Shown in pieces: positions 22,251-35,334 of a stretch of DNA of 64,000 nucleotides. Origin of the DNA: Zygaena filipendulae (Eukaryota > Arthropoda > Insecta > Lepidoptera > Zygaenidae); contig OU015650.1 of the NCBI GenBank assembly GCA_907165275.2, positions 5,114,001-5,178,000 on the forward strand. Direction: 5' to 3'. How positions within the stretch are numbered: the first letter of the stretch is position 1; every line of letters begins with the position of its first letter. The notes beneath the pieces are model-generated. The model was not told the origin of the DNA, did not search any database, and saw nothing but the letters and a program-made list of their open reading frames with translations. Position numbers and translations under genes: made by a program.

Positions 22251-23115
22251 CCATTATGTAAAGGTTTAGGTACGCGTGACTTTTGTAATGTCCTTTGTGT
22301 ACTTTTATTTTTTTGTGTAGCCAATTTCTTTGAGACAAAAAAGACATAATGTTGCTCAATTAAGACTTAAGTTTTGTTTTTATTGTTAAACGTCAACTGT
22401 CAAAGTTTTATGCGCTTTTGCACATAATCAGTTCTGTTAAACGAATTTATTTATATACTTTTATGTTTTATTGTGAACCTAATTTTAAAGTAGATAATTT
22501 ACGAGTAGGCAAGAAACAAGAACACTACATTAATACGTGTCCGTGCCGCTTCCTCGTTATATTTAATTCGCGTGCCGCATTTTGAACGGGCCCGGTTAAA
22601 ATTAACCATTGGCTTGTCGCGCATTGTTCTCCGTAGTACTTTATTTGTCACAGAAGCGTTGTGGTGATTGTCTTATTCTGCTTATTGGTTCGACGCGTGT
22701 CGTTTACAAGCTTAATCACTCCCGGTTTTGTTGTGAACTCTAGTTTTGTTAGAGTTCTTCTAAGGGATTATATTGGTACTGCGAGTTTTAGCATAATGTA
22801 GTAGTAAGTTTATATTTTTTAATTTTATATAAGAAAACGCTGTGAAGTAATTATAATGATATAATCAATAGATAACCTAACATAGATATATCATGACGTC
22901 TTTTACAAGAACTTATTCAAGTTATGCTTAATACTTGTCATTAGTTTGGTGAAAGAATTTTTAAAATTGGTCCTATCGGGCTAAAAAGATTTTCATGAAA
23001 TTCTGTATATTATTACTCTAGTCATACACACATAAATAGGTTAAAAACAACTACATAGTCAATACTTCCGAAGATGACAATAAACTAGTAAAGACCCGTT
23101 CTGGCTTCCCAAATC
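22251..23115. other. Non-coding stretch with GC-richer island
   Basis: No gene seen. About 22530-22740 (GTCCGTGCCGCTTCCTCG; ACGGGCCCGGTTAAAATTAA) looks single copy and could be regulatory. That is inference from composition only. Confidence 0.35.
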
Positions 23116-23328
23116 CTAGTAATATTATAAATGAGAAAGTGTGGATGTTTAGATGTTGGGATGTTTGTTAGTAAATCACGCAAAAACGGTTGAACGGATT
23201 TGGATGAAATTTGGCATGCACGTGCCACGTTGTCAGGGGTACAGAGAAAGACATAGGGTACTTTTTATCCCGGAATTCCCTCGGGAACTCCGAAATTACC
23301 GCGGGTGAAACCACGGGGCACAGCTAGT
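23116..23328 (-). repeat. Short interspersed element, AATCACGCAAAA-tail subfamily
   Basis: The plus strand begins CTAGTAATATTATAAATG and ends GGGGCACAGCTAGTG, with TGAAATTTGGCATGCACG inside. It is followed directly by a second element in the same orientation. Confidence 0.87.
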
Positions 23329-23517
23329 GATATTATAAACCCAACTGTATGTTTGTTTATTTGTTAAGCTTTCACGCGTCAACTACTCAACCAATCATCA
23401 CGAAATTGTACATACACCTTGAAAGTGTAACAGAAAAGGAATAAGGGTAATTTTACCCCAAAATTCCCGCGTGAACTACGAAATTACCACGAGTGAAACC
23501 GCGGAGAACAGCTAGTA
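23328..23517 (-). repeat. Short interspersed element, AACAAACAAAC-tail subfamily
   Basis: Minus-strand copy abutting the previous one. The plus strand carries GCTTTCACGCGTCAACTACT, CAATCATCACGAAATTG and the head end GAGAACAGCTAGTA. The join suggests the second inserted at the TAATATTAT end of the first. Confidence 0.82.
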
Positions 23518-23997
23518 AACAATAAATGTCAAAATGAACTCTATTGATAGTGCCGGAGTTTTTCTATACCTATTTATTGTGACCCACCGCATTGTCCGTA
23601 CCCACGCAGCGTTGGACGCGTGCGTGGCGTTATGCACAATTTATTAGCCACTGTTTGTTCCGCTTTTGTCTCGCCAACGATGCCTATTTTGGTTTCATAT
23701 TGAGAATAGTAACAATATTATTACACCATTATTCTAGTGGTTGGTTGAATAATACTTTTTTTATTTAAATACAACGTTCAACATGGCATACGAACCATAT
23801 TGGTAATGTTAAAATCAATACTAATATTATAGATGCAAAATTAACTCTATATATTTTATGTTCCTATCTGTCTATTTACATTTTGGTATCTGTAAGTGTT
23901 ATATCGCTTACAAATGATGTACATTAGTTTCTTATTAATAATATTATGTTTAATGCACCTACATGCCTAGGTACTTCTATTCCCAGTTTTATTAAGT

Positions 23998-24168
23998 ACT
24001 AGCTGTTTCCCGCGGTTTCATGCGGTATCACGTGCTGGAATTGAGTTGAAAAGGAACCTATGTCCTTCTCACCCTGTATGCAACATTTCACGGCGATCAG
24101 TTGAGCCGTTAAGTCGTGAAAGCGTAACAAACAAACAAACAAAAAACTAACTTTCGCATTTATTTGTT
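23998..24168 (+). repeat. Short interspersed element, AACAAACAAAC-tail subfamily
   Basis: TACTAGCTGTTTCCCGCGG head, a shortened body, GATCAGTTGAGCCGTTAAG, and a CAAACAAACAAACAAA tail ending TTTCGCATTTATT. Confidence 0.82.
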
Positions 24169-24689
24169 TTTATTGTAAGTTTGTAAGGATTTGGAATTGG
24201 GGTGACTATACTCACTTATAGGTGTCCCCTATAAACAGAGTTGGATCGGTGACTTTTTATAGCTAGTAATTGCCTTTTAGCAGATAGTGAAGACTAAGCA
24301 TATCACGGCCGAACTAGGTTTCTTTTATCGCTCGCCGCGTAAATTGTGGGATCCCTCGGGATCGCAATAAATAGCTGAAATCCTGAACTTAGACTACTGA
24401 CACAGAGAGCCTCGATAGGACTTAGCTGCGGCTTTCCCATTCCCTTTCTTCGTATTTTCCTTTTGTTTTCAGAACATCTCGTCCGCCTTGATTTTTATCA
24501 AGGGTATCCGGGAGTTGGCAAAGGAGTTTTGAGACAAACAGTTGTTTTTCTGACAGTATTTTTTTGTTGGAATGGATTTAGTTATGTGGAAGCAGAGATA
24601 ATCTATTCACTATAAATGATTACCTACTTAAAGATTAATAGACTTCTTAGTCATATGTCGTATGTTGACATGTATACCTAATTATAATT

Positions 24690-25173
24690 AAAAAAACCGG
24701 ACAAGTGCGAGTCGGACTCGCCCACTGAGGTATCCGTACATGACCGCGCGTATACCGTAACCTCGATGATGATTACGTACCTACTTTAAATAAAGACTAT
24801 TTTTTTGTGATTTAATTACAATTACGTATAGTTTTCGGATTTTTCCCTGTACTTACCTATAGTTTAAGACGATATTACTTACCAAATTCGGACGTCAACG
24901 GAAAGTACCCTATAAATTTTGATTTCCTTGAGAATGTTAAAATATAAGTAAGTTTTTTGCGGCATAAACGGCCATATTTTACGTTAACCTAGAAGTCTCA
25001 TTCTTTCACAGCTTCAAAGGGACTGTAGACCTGAATTCAAGGAGTTTTAATTTCAACTTGATACCTCCACAGTAGGTACTGTCCCCAAAACAAAGGATCT
25101 TGACAGACAGTCGGACAACAAAGTGCATCATAATTCCGCTTTTTTTCCTTTTGACGGGTGGAGCTCTAAAAAC
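24690..25173 (+). repeat. CCGGaCAAGTGCGAGTCGG dispersed repeat, long variant
   Basis: It starts AAAAAACCGGACAAGTGCGA then GTCGGACTCGCCCAC. It continues with AGTACCCTATAAATTTTGAT and TTGATACCTCCACAGTAG and ends GATCTTGACAGACAGTCGG then GAGCTCTAAAAA. I recognise this as a widespread lepidopteran repeat; its superfamily is uncertain. A 3' piece of the same variant lies at 60985-61150. Confidence 0.8.
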
Positions 25174-26948
25174 ATAAAAAATATAAATAATTACTTTTTG
25201 AAATTAAGTCTTAACATAATTAATAACTATGTTAAGAGTCCCCGCTGAAATCCCTTTTATGCGGTGAAAACCGGAGGGCACAGCTATTGAAATTGAATAT
25301 AAATAAAAAAAATGAATTTCCGGTTTAAAAAAAAACATGTTTGTGCTTATGTGACCTATGCTAAGTTTCTGAAGGTGCTACGTGAATTGAAAATATGGTA
25401 CCTACTGCAGTTGTTGCCAAGTTTATGCGCGTCACTTCCGTTGAATTCATGTTCGTCACTGCGCCTGCAAAAATTCTATTCTCAACCTGCTTTGTGATAT
25501 CCATTAATAAAAAATATTATGTTAATTCCATCTAAGACGTCAGATTTAAAAAAGACAGTAAGTATTAATATTAAAAAGAAACCGTCTGCTTGTTAACCCT
25601 CGTCAAACCTTTGTTCATAGTTCGGTTAAACTCTGGAAATTTCTCAACGAAGTTTGTTTTAATTCGTTGCCGCACAAATTCATTCATTACATAACTTCAA
25701 ATCAGTTCCCAGTTTCAGACCTGAAATTATTGTGGCTTATCAGTAACCCGGTGAATTTCCACACTATGTAAGCCTATTATGAGAACAGAGAGTTTTCAAA
25801 CTTCATCTCGGACAATTTTGTTTTATTTGTGTTATTGTTATAAATTAACATGATTAATGATCAAGTTTAATTTTATTTTAGAGTGTTACAAGAAAAGCTC
25901 CGACAGGGTGATACTCGGGATTTATATCACACGTGTATACAAAAGAATGTTTTCGTTTAATTTGTTTTGTTTCATGGATTTAGATTTTAGAATCCCATCA
26001 AGATAGATATTTATATATTATTATAAATTATCACTATACACTGAAACCATGATGGATCGACTAATGACTAGTACATCCATAAAACAATCCTAAGTAATGT
26101 TATAAAGGTGATAGTAAGTTTGTTTGTTACGCTTTCACGCCTAAACTATGTGAATGTGAATTTCGATTTCCAACTCTCAATTTTATACCTACTAACATAG
26201 TTTTTTAAGATTCATAGTTTCACTAACATCTATGGACTAAGTTGTCTGATAATAAACTATTTTTTTTTTTTTTTTATTATGCAACAGATCATCATGAAAT
26301 TTTGCATGAATAGAATATAGAGTAAATCCCGTACTTTCCGCGAGGTACATTTAGTACGTAGTTATTAACATTTAATCATCAGAATCATTCAACTTTTCAT
26401 CGGTAACCTTTGAAATTCTATGGTCAACTTTTGAGAAAAGGTATTTTCAATGATTGTCAAACATTTACTAATCTCTGAACAAGTTTAGTTTATATTATAT
26501 CAATAAATAACCGAGTAGGTATAGTGTGAGCTATGCTTTTATACTTTTTGAAAATAAGGTCACAGCAAATTTAAACACCTATTTAGCCATTTTTTGTTCT
26601 TGATTAATATATTAGATCTACTAGAAGAATCCTTGTTCGATTCCAACTAAATGAAATAAGTTTATTTTCGGAGCCCACTTGGAAAGTTTATGTATGCGTT
26701 ATCCCCGAATCGATTCCATTATGTATTCTTCCCGCGGGCGGGCGCGGCAACAACAACGATTTAACGAACCCCGAAGGGTAATCTCATTACCACTAGTTAC
26801 CTCTCGGATGCTGTAGCATCACTGCGTAGAGCACAATCAATTCGATTGTTATATCCCATACGAGAAATATAAGGTCAGGTTGTGGTATGTGTTGTTTACT
26901 CGTATTACTCAGTTTCAGACGTAAAGTACTATACTAATTTTACAAGCT
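25174..26948. other. Non-coding stretch
   Basis: No gene seen. Two decayed short-element pieces lie at about 25235-25288 (minus, ending GGGCACAGCTATTG) and 26094-26150 (minus, TTTGTTACGCTTTCACGCC). The patch at 26725-26770 (CCCGCGGGCGGGCGCGGC) is locally GC-rich. Confidence 0.45.
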
Positions 26949-27118
26949 TACTAGCCGTTCTCTGCGGTTTCATCTGCGTTAATTTCGGAGTTCCAGCTGG
27001 AATTCTGAGATAAAAGCAACCTATGTCCTTCTCTGTACGCCTGATAACGCGTAGGCGAAATTTCATGATAATTCGTTGAGTCTTTAAGGCATGAAAGCTT
27101 AATTTTAAAAAACAATGT
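26949..27118 (+). repeat. Short interspersed element, diverged
   Basis: The head TACTAGCCGTTCTCTGCGG, body CCTATGTCCTTCTCTGTACG, and 3' part TTTCATGATAATTCGTTGAG with a decayed tail indicate an old copy. Confidence 0.78.
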
Positions 27119-27199
27119 AGGTACATACAATGCCCACGTCAGAAGAAAATGTTGATAGAGGTGACAATTAAACTAAATAAAACGTAAATACCGTAGCTA

Positions 27200-27494
27200 T
27201 ACTAATATTATAAAGCGGTATGAGTTTGTGAATTATGAGTTTGTGCGGTTGTGAGTTTGATGAGTTTGTGACGTTGTAGGGGTAATCTCTGGATACGGAA
27301 CCGATTTTGAAAATTCTTTCACTTATAGGAAGCTACGGTAGTCCTGAGTGACACAGGGTACTTTATATATATTTATTTATTCATTTAAAGAAATTTATTG
27401 CACACTATCGTACAAAAAGCGGAATTAATACCTAAGGCATTCTCTACCAGTCAAGCTTTTATATCCCGGAATTAAACCGCGGGGGACAACTAGT
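27200..27494 (-). repeat. Short interspersed element interrupted by a LINE fragment
   Basis: Minus-strand copy (plus-strand ends ACTAATATTATAAAGCGG and GGGACAACTAGTG) with a TGAGTTTGTG-rich tail. Between AGGGTACTTTATAT and TTTTATATCCCGGAATT lies about 90 bp (27372-27463) of LINE 3' sequence matching 17588-17690. The repeated TTTATAT word at both joints may be its target duplication. Confidence 0.75.
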
Positions 27495-30400
27495 GAAGTT
27501 ATAAAATTTTAACCGTCCGTTAGTCCTTTACAGCGCTTCATTTTGATAATAATAAATTAATTTTACTTTGACAGTTAACTTCATTGTACATGGATGAATG
27601 CAATAAATAATAATATTATAATTTCTTTTTGAAAAAATCGAACGCACCGACTTCAATCACTGAGAGTTTACGCATTTAAGCTGTGTAACTACAAAAGCGT
27701 CTTTTCTATTGCATGTTTAAATTCTAATTTCAAAGTGCCTCAAACTCTAAAACTGCATTGTTCATTTAAATATTCATAGTTAATGGGAAGTGAAAAGGAA
27801 GCTGAATATAAACATAATATACTAAGGAAACGGAGATGAAAAACACTATAAATTACACCAGACGCAAAGTGTTTTATTCACCGTTTACGATTTTTCTTTT
27901 TATTGAATTTATATTACCTCCCTACACTTTTAGCTCGGAACTGTCACAGCGACATAGGAATTTTCATTAGTTCCACCGAAAAACGTCTAATCATTATAGA
28001 GAGACAGCTGTCTCGGCTATTTAGATACGCGACAAACGGGGCTACTTCGGGCGACACTTTCAGAATAACATGTCGTTTTAAATACCGACTGACAGATGAC
28101 ACATTTCTACATACTTCAACTTGTCGGTCCTGAAATACGCGCGTACGCTCCGCCTATTTTATTTTTACTTTTTAACGTTTCAATCGTTTGTATAGTGCCA
28201 GTTGAATTGTACTTTATGTTCTAGTAATATTAAAGCTGAAATTTCATTGAGCTTTTAATACGTTATGACGGTTTTCGTAGTAATGTACGGCCAATTATAA
28301 AAGAAAAGACAAAAAGGCTTAGTGAAGCTTTCTTACAGGCTAATGGTTAATGTTGCTGCTACTAATCAATTAGCAAGACATAATTTTCAAAGGTTAAAAG
28401 AAAATTATATTATTATATTTAAGCTATTTATGTGTGATCTATAATAGCTACAACAAACCCGTATTAGATTCAATGCATACCAAAAAATAAATTATGAAAA
28501 TAAATCATTGGATACTTATACTTTTTTCGACAGTGAGAGAACATAAATATGCCGCCAGCTTATTAATACTGTAAATAAAAGACGTACACACATGTTAAAC
28601 AACTGAAGAAGTATGTTGCTGTGTAATGTCGCATCTTTTAACGTTATTAATGTCTCTCGACTTGTACGATTTGAAAATATAAAAAGGATAAAAGAAACAA
28701 ATTAATATACCTACCTAGTATATCTTAAACGAAAAAAGCAGGGCGCGTCGGTCGTTGTTACGAAGGCATGCAAATAATTCTTGCTTAACACGAATACAGT
28801 CCAAATTCGTTAGGTGAAATACCTACGTTTTGAATCTACAAAATAATTGAGCCATTCATAAGGCTTGCGATAGCGGACTGGGGCTGCGTCCCGACTCCCG
28901 GCACAATGACTAATAAGAAGCTAATCCGCAAATAAAAGTGGAATTGAAACAGAAGTGGAACGCCTTCGCGCCGTGTGGGTAGGCTAATGTCGATTTGTCT
29001 TTGTCGGCGTCACTGAACTCGTCAGAAATAGATTAAGCGCTCTCACTCCATAATGGCGCCTCATTTGTTTGGCTTTAAGAGAAAAATTGCTCTTCAACTT
29101 TGCATGATAGAATCTTGTCGATGAGTTTCATTTATTTGACTCAATCGGCCGCAGTACGCGCTTCCTACAGCCAAGAAAATTCCGCCCGGAGAGAAGGATA
29201 GACTTAGTATGACATTCTCGTGTCCCGCTTACGCATTGACGAAGTTCTTCTTGCATGAAGTTCATGAAATCAATTTCAACTTCATATAAGCTATAAACAT
29301 TTTTTTTTTGCTTGTCTATTATGGTAGTATTGCAAAACATTGCCGGGCCCAGTTTAACATAAAAAGGTAACAATTAACATTGTATTTAAAATGGAGGTTA
29401 CATTATTCGATTAGATTACCAATTTCATATTATTATTATTTTTGAAATTTTACGTTATACGTACAATTCGTCAATGATAGAGCGATAGGTACTTTTCTAT
29501 AAAAATAACGGTCTACAGCAAAAATATTATATTATGTTTTATTTCTGTAATAACATAATTATTTTACTTTTAAGTTAAGCATGAAGTTTAGCAACTTGGT
29601 GTGATCCATTGCCTTTTTTTAGAATTCCTAATTGGCGCTAATAATAACTCAAGATTACTTATTTCATTCAACGTAAAATTAAGGCAATTTTCTTTCCAGG
29701 CAATCTTGCGTATCCTGATAATTTCAAATCTCAGATTTAAATACTGAAAGGAGAAAATGACAATTTTCTCTCTTTGTTTCAGATAAGCTTATCCTCCTTG
29801 GTTTCCAAGGCGTCCATTTTGGAATTTCTTCCCGAACTCTATGTTTGTAGAGAGATGAAAATATCCTATTATGACATTCAGAGATACGTAGCTTCCTATC
29901 GGTTAGATAAATATGGTTTAGAATCGGTTTAGTAATTCCTGAGTTTATCCCCTACATCCAAACTTACAAACATACCTTTGAATAACTAAACACTACCTCT
30001 TAATACATGGTACTTACCTAATTAATTGTAAAAAAAAAACGATGAGACTTTCAATAATAAAATAAGTAGATATAATAGGTATTCTTATCTTTATTCTAAT
30101 ATAAAGAAAAATTAACACAGATTGTGTAAAGTTCATTGTCTTTTATTTTAACTATAAGAGAACACTAAAGTTATTTAGTTTCAAAAGAAAAGTATAATCT
30201 CAGTAGGTAATTTTAACACTACGAGTTAATTTAAAAGAAAACTTTTGTCTTTAATATTATTTCTGTTAAAAAGAGAGCAAAGATGGTTTTTGTTGCGTGT
30301 GTGTGCGTTTAATTCTCGACCAAGCAAAAGCTTCCGTATTTGAATTACAGGCGTAGCGATTGATTCTAAATTAGAATCCTGAGCGTAATGAGGTATTTTA

Positions 30401-30574
30401 GAGATTCTTCAGTACAAACACAAATGGACGCAGATAAGCAATAACATGTTAACCCACAAAATTAAGTTATTGATTCAGGACGATTTATTGAGAGTTAGAG
30501 AACGTTTTTTAATTATGTTTACCTTATTACATTGCTTAAATATGCAACTAAATATTGAACATAAAAAATGTTGA
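27495..30574. other. Non-coding stretch with possible single-copy island
   Basis: No gene seen. The segment 28860-29240 (GGACTGGGGCTGCGTCCCG; CGCCTTCGCGCCGTGTGGG) is markedly GC-richer than its surroundings and does not match other sequence here. 27900-28140 also looks unique. Confidence 0.4.
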
Positions 30575-30664
30575 CACAAATGGCGCTTCTACTTTTAAAA
30601 CACGATTTACTCAAAATTTCTCCAGTGTGGGTTAACACACTATTGCTTATCTATGTCCAAATAT
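30575..30664. repeat. Dispersed repeat shared with 48122-48218
   Basis: The shared words TTTTAAAACACGATTTA, CTCAAAATTTCTCCAG and CACTATTGCTTATCTATGTC occur in the same order in both copies. Family unknown to me. It is followed here by a tRNA-like segment. Confidence 0.7.
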
Positions 30665-30675
30665 TCACCTTATAT

Positions 30676-30750
30676 TTTGGTCCTGTCCTGTGTCGAACCA
30701 GCGACACTGGGTGTTAGCAGCCTGGTAAGCTAACTACCAAATCATCAAAG
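30676..30750 (-). repeat. tRNA-like SINE head, degenerate
   Basis: The minus strand has GCTGGTTCGACACAGG (B-box-like) with GGTAGTTAGC upstream (A-box-like). It may be the head of the repeat at 30575-30664. Confidence 0.5.
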
Positions 30751-30782
30751 TTGTCTATTTATCTATAATAATGATTTTTAAC

Positions 30783-31186
30783 TTACTGTTCCACGTGTTT
30801 TTACCCTCGTTAATTTCGGAGTCACCGTGAGAATTACAAGATAAAAAGTTGTTTCTTTAAGTTCATATTTGTTTGTTTAAATAATTATTATTGTTTAAAT
30901 TAATATTATTGTTTTCGCACTTCAAAAGTAAAAAACCGAAATACATATATTATTAACTCTATGTATCTATTACGTAATAGTAGAGACTTCATTGGTTAAT
31001 GTACTATTATTGTGTACTTTTGTCTTTCCAAATAGGTACACAAATGAATCAAAAATATATAAAATTATACCTACCTACTACATTTCTGTCACAAAACTTC
31101 CCGATGATCGGTTGAGTTAAGGCGTGAAAGTGCAACAGGGGTACAGACAGACACAATTATTTTTGCATTCATAAAATATTAGTATG
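30783..31186 (+). repeat. Short interspersed element split by about 220 bp
   Basis: The 5' half (30783-30860: TTAATTTCGGAGTCACCG, AAGATAAAAAGTTG) and 3' half (31083-31186: CCCGATGATCGGTTGAG ... ATAAAATATTAGTA) are in register, separated by AT-rich sequence of unknown origin. Confidence 0.6.
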
Positions 31187-32492
31187 GATATATTATAGGG
31201 TATACGTAAGTCATCCACAGGGATTAATCTTAAGACGTTCTTTGTTTCTCTATTTTTATAATATTACTGGCACAGCTATTTTATTTTTAAATTTGTATAC
31301 TTTGGCGGTTATTTATAAGTATATTTGCGCTACACGTGTTATGGAAAATGTAATCGATTAGTCCGTCCGCAGTTCGCGGTAGTCGGATTTGGAATAAATT
31401 CAGTCACGACTGACGCAGACACCTAGCTCCCATTGCACCTGTACTGGAAGTGTTAATTATGAACGCCTGAAGTAAAACTACTTTTTGCGCAATTTAAATA
31501 CAAATTAAAGATTTCAATGACGATAGTGTGACGTAACTTCTCATTTCCGTTTAATGTCAAGGCGGTAAATTCAAATATTTCATAACGTACAGACACAATT
31601 TTTTTGTTTGTTATTTGGTTAGATCTTCATAAAAGACTGATAGAAGATACTGGATAAAATTTCGGGATCGGTAGTGACAGGTATCCGAAGGGGAAGCTTT
31701 TATCCAGAAGCATAATATGAGCGGTCGAATGGCCAAGTTGGTACAAGCTTCGTCTCTCCCGCTGGTGGTTTTGGATTCAACTCCTATATTGTGAAAAGTC
31801 AATTTTGTATAAACACCTAAATAATTAAACCTTACAGATACAGTCTAGGACATAAGGTGCTTTTATAGCGGAATTTCCGCAAGAACCACGAAATTAACGC
31901 GGGTGAAACCGTGGGGAAAGCTATTATCGAATAATTGGCGAAAGAAATTATTGCTATTAATTTCTTCCAGGCGTTCAAGTAGCTCTTCGACAAACCTACT
32001 CATATATCTGTGTTTATCATTTTAATATTTTATTTGTAGTACATTGCGGCGTGAAATAAGCGTGAAGGCGTCTGCCCGCCGACCACCCAGAGAGACGTTG
32101 ACTGCTTAACGCGCTTGACGTCATTTCTTCTGATTTATTGTAATACAAAGAGCCGGCGGCGAACCTTTCCTGCGTACACTGCGTGCCAAGAAAAAAACAC
32201 TCACATTAATATCTCATTAGCTACAGTCATATTTTTGTTAAGTATTGCACTGCAGATAAATGAAAAAGTAAGATTAGAAATGCAGGTTCGATTCACAGTG
32301 AAGGACCGCTGATAAGTTAAAACACAGTAGGTAGGTAAACATGGCACGGACCTGCGTGGAAACAATGTCTATAATCCGGTGCTCTGCCATTGCAAAATTT
32401 TTGACTTGTTATTATAATGCCTTCGATTGAGGAAGGGTCCATTATCTTATAATGGTGTAGAAGGACAGAAAGTTATAATTACCTTCCTATTA
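31187..32492. other. Non-coding stretch
   Basis: No gene seen apart from a short-element fragment at 31855-31926. GC-richer patches at 31350-31450 and 32050-32170 have no match here. Confidence 0.4.
31855..31926 (-). repeat. Fragment of the CTAGCTGT-head short element
   Basis: The plus strand reads GGAATTTCCGCAAGAACC then ACGCGGGTGAAACCGTGGGG, the head in reverse, decayed at its end. Confidence 0.65.
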
Positions 32493-32765
32493 TCTAATAT
32501 ATATTATAAATCACGTGTCACGTTGTTTGTCCGCGATGGACTCCGAAACTACTGAACGGATTTTGATAAAATTTTGTAACCATTTATATAATATGGTCCA
32601 ACTTAGTTAGGATAGTTTTTATCCTGGAATTCCCGCGGGAACTCCGAAATTAATGCGGGGAACAGCTAATCACCGTGAAGTACTGTCAGGGGTGCATAGA
32701 AAGACATAGAGTACCTACTTCTACTCCGAAATTACCGAGGATGAAATCGCGAGGGACAGCTAGTA
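32493..32765 (-). repeat. Two short interspersed elements in tandem
   Basis: 32493-32670 is a minus-strand copy of the GTGACACGTGATTTAT-tail subfamily (plus strand AAATCACGTGTCACGTTG). 32671-32765 is a second, truncated head in the same orientation ending GGGACAGCTAGTATA. Confidence 0.85.
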
Positions 32766-32924
32766 TATTAATAATAATACTATAGGACAGTATCATACAG
32801 CAGCACAATGCGATCCTAAATTAGCAGATTTGTACTATGAATTCCAGGTGATTGATTAAATCTATAAGAACCTTTTTTGTAAATACATACTTCAAATATT
32901 TACTAAACATCTAATCTTAGGGTG

Positions 32925-33050
32925 TACACAAATGTTCACCACATAAAAGATTTTTACCCTGACGCGGTAATCGAACCCGCAACATGTGGTGTAGCAGTCA
33001 AGTTTTCAAGGTCAACGGTATGAGTATGTTATCAGCATTATAACCTCGGT
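32925..33050 (-). repeat. tRNA-derived SINE remnant
   Basis: The minus strand contains GCGGGTTCGATTACCGCG, a T-arm/B-box word. Flanking CACATAA and TTACTCTG/TTACCCTG words resemble the remnant at 7860-7978. Confidence 0.55.
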
Positions 33051-34856
33051 ACGTAATATGATGTGAAGAAGATTTTTTATCTTAATAAGAATATCAACGC
33101 TTAATTTGTCATCAAGTGTACTTTCACGATATTTTAAATCAATTTTAGATTTGTTGAAAACTAGTATGTTCACACAAATAATCTTAGATACTCAATATAA
33201 TTTACTTAGGCATAATATTTTAAATTTATCCATAAATAATGTGAAGTAGAAATAAACATTAATTTAAGAATATTTACATTAAATATTCGTATTTCAATGA
33301 ATTGAATCTAATGTATTGAGCATTTCGACCAAGTTTAAAATCGATTAAATTGTTTTTGGTGGAAAGAAAACACAGTCATAGTTACAGTTATAGAGCTTTT
33401 GATTTGTACCTTATACCTGACAATAAAGAGATTTACTTGTTTCACGAGTAAACCGATCGACAAAAAATATGATATGCTTATATGACATTAGGTTTTACCT
33501 ATTGTAATGAATAAATACGTAGCGATCGACATAAAAATTTACTATCTATGCCTGACATGCGTTGCAATGCATTTTTTTTTGTCAAACTATTTCTCAGCGC
33601 GCGTACAACAAACCACCAAAGTTTCTGCAATTGGAATACAGGTGTAAAAGAACGCGTAGGGGATAAACGAACTAAAAACATTTATTAGTTCATAGGATTA
33701 AAAGTAGTAAGAGAGTAGATTTATTTGTCAGTTTTACAATGAAAATGACAATGAACCAAGTTGAGCAATTCTGTAAGATACATAGGTACGTACAACACAA
33801 GGTTGACGGAAGAAGAAAGAATTTCATCATAATACCAACAACCCTTCGTGACGTAAGTGCTCAACTCTAAACGAATACGTCTTATGGTAAAGTTAAATCG
33901 ACAGTGTCATTTGCAGACTCGCTTCGCAGTCGGTGACAGTCATTTTTTTCCGTTTCTTTTTATTTATCCAGAACAGAAAACAAGGCTTACGTCGGATGTG
34001 TCTTTTTTTTTAACTTATTTCCTTTTCTTAATATTAAAATTCCTCTCAGTAACAGCTCGCAGGACATCATGAAAATTAATTACAGGAAGTGATTTACCCA
34101 CCGTTGTTAATTTTTAAAATTAAAAGTTAAAAAATTTCAAGGTCTACTCGTAATTTGAGTCAAATGTTTTTATTTTAAACTAACCAATTCTAATACAAAA
34201 ATTTAATTTGGTCTTCTATCACATTATACATATGTATTAAATTGACAAGCATTCTTTTTGTCTTATAATCAAGCTACAAAGTACTAGTAGAATTATTTAA
34301 TTAATTACATGATAGTTGGTCGTTTCTACTGTAGAAATAACTTTGCAAGAGCTTAAGTGAATATAATTTATTAATTTTAATTTGATTTTACCATTAAAGC
34401 TAAATTTTCGCTGAAAAGTTTTTTTGTAAATAAAAATAATATTTAATAATAGTCAAAATATAGAATAATAGTCATAATTATTTAATAGTCAAAATTTTAT
34501 ATTGCGAGCAAAGTCTATAAAAGGCTATATTTACAAAGAAAATATGCCTGTATGAGTAAAAAGTCAGGTTTTCAGAGCACATTAAAAAAACTTTTTATAA
34601 ACAAAATAAGTAGTTAAACTATATTTATAAAGGTGTACTTAAAAGTTACGTAGAGAAAGCTAAATTCATTGCATTACCTATATACCCTCCGTGTACTACG
34701 GCTTCAGGTGGTTTCGCTTCGCTATCTATGCTATAAGTGCCCAACCTTTATTTTAAAAACATTAAACAGCTAGTATAACTGAAAGCTTTAACCACCAGCT
34801 CACTTAGAATGTACCTACCTACCTTACCTAACATCTATACTTCTACTTACATAATA
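33051..34856. other. Non-coding stretch
   Basis: I see no gene and no clear repeat. It is uniformly AT-rich, with only short frames. Confidence 0.4.
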
Positions 34857-35056
34857 TATACTAATAAAAAAAGAAAAGATAAAATTTTTTGTAATTGGTT
34901 TATTTGTTTGTGTGCAATGTGTAAATAAACTCAAAAACTACTTAATCAATTTTAAAAATTCTTTCACTTACAGGAAGCTATAGTTTTCCTGAATGATATT
35001 GGGTGTGTAACTTTTTATCCCGGAACTCCCACGGGAACTTCGGAGTGTTTTATAAA
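34857..35056 (-). repeat. Short interspersed element, head lost
   Basis: The minus-strand body (AAAAATTCTTTCACTTACAG, TTTTTATCCCGGAACTCCC) ends where the next element begins, without its CAGCTAGT end. Confidence 0.75.
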
Positions 35057-35057
35057 A

Positions 35058-35334
35058 TACTAGCTGTTCCCCGCGGTTTCGCCCGCGGTTATTTCGAAGT
35101 TCCCGCAGGAAGTCCAAAGTAGCCTTTATAATCAGCTAATTAGCAGTGAAAGTCCCGTCAAAATCGTTTCAACCATTTCGGAGATTCACCCGCGTGAGTG
35201 AGTGAATCTCCGAAAGTTTCTTCTTGAGTTCTTCTCCTTACAATAACAAACACAACAAAAAAAAAATTGCGAATTGGTCCAGCCGTCCACGCGTGATGCC
35301 GTGACCAAGGGAAAAGGGATTCATTTTTATACAT
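35058..35334 (+). repeat. Short interspersed element, GTGACCAAGGGAAA-tail subfamily
   Basis: Head TACTAGCTGTTCCCCGCGG; body GGAAGTCCAAAGTAGCC and TTTCGGAGATTCACCCGCG; tail CGTGATGCCGTGACCAAGGG. It matches 48842-49128 and, in part, 54651-54842. Confidence 0.87.
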
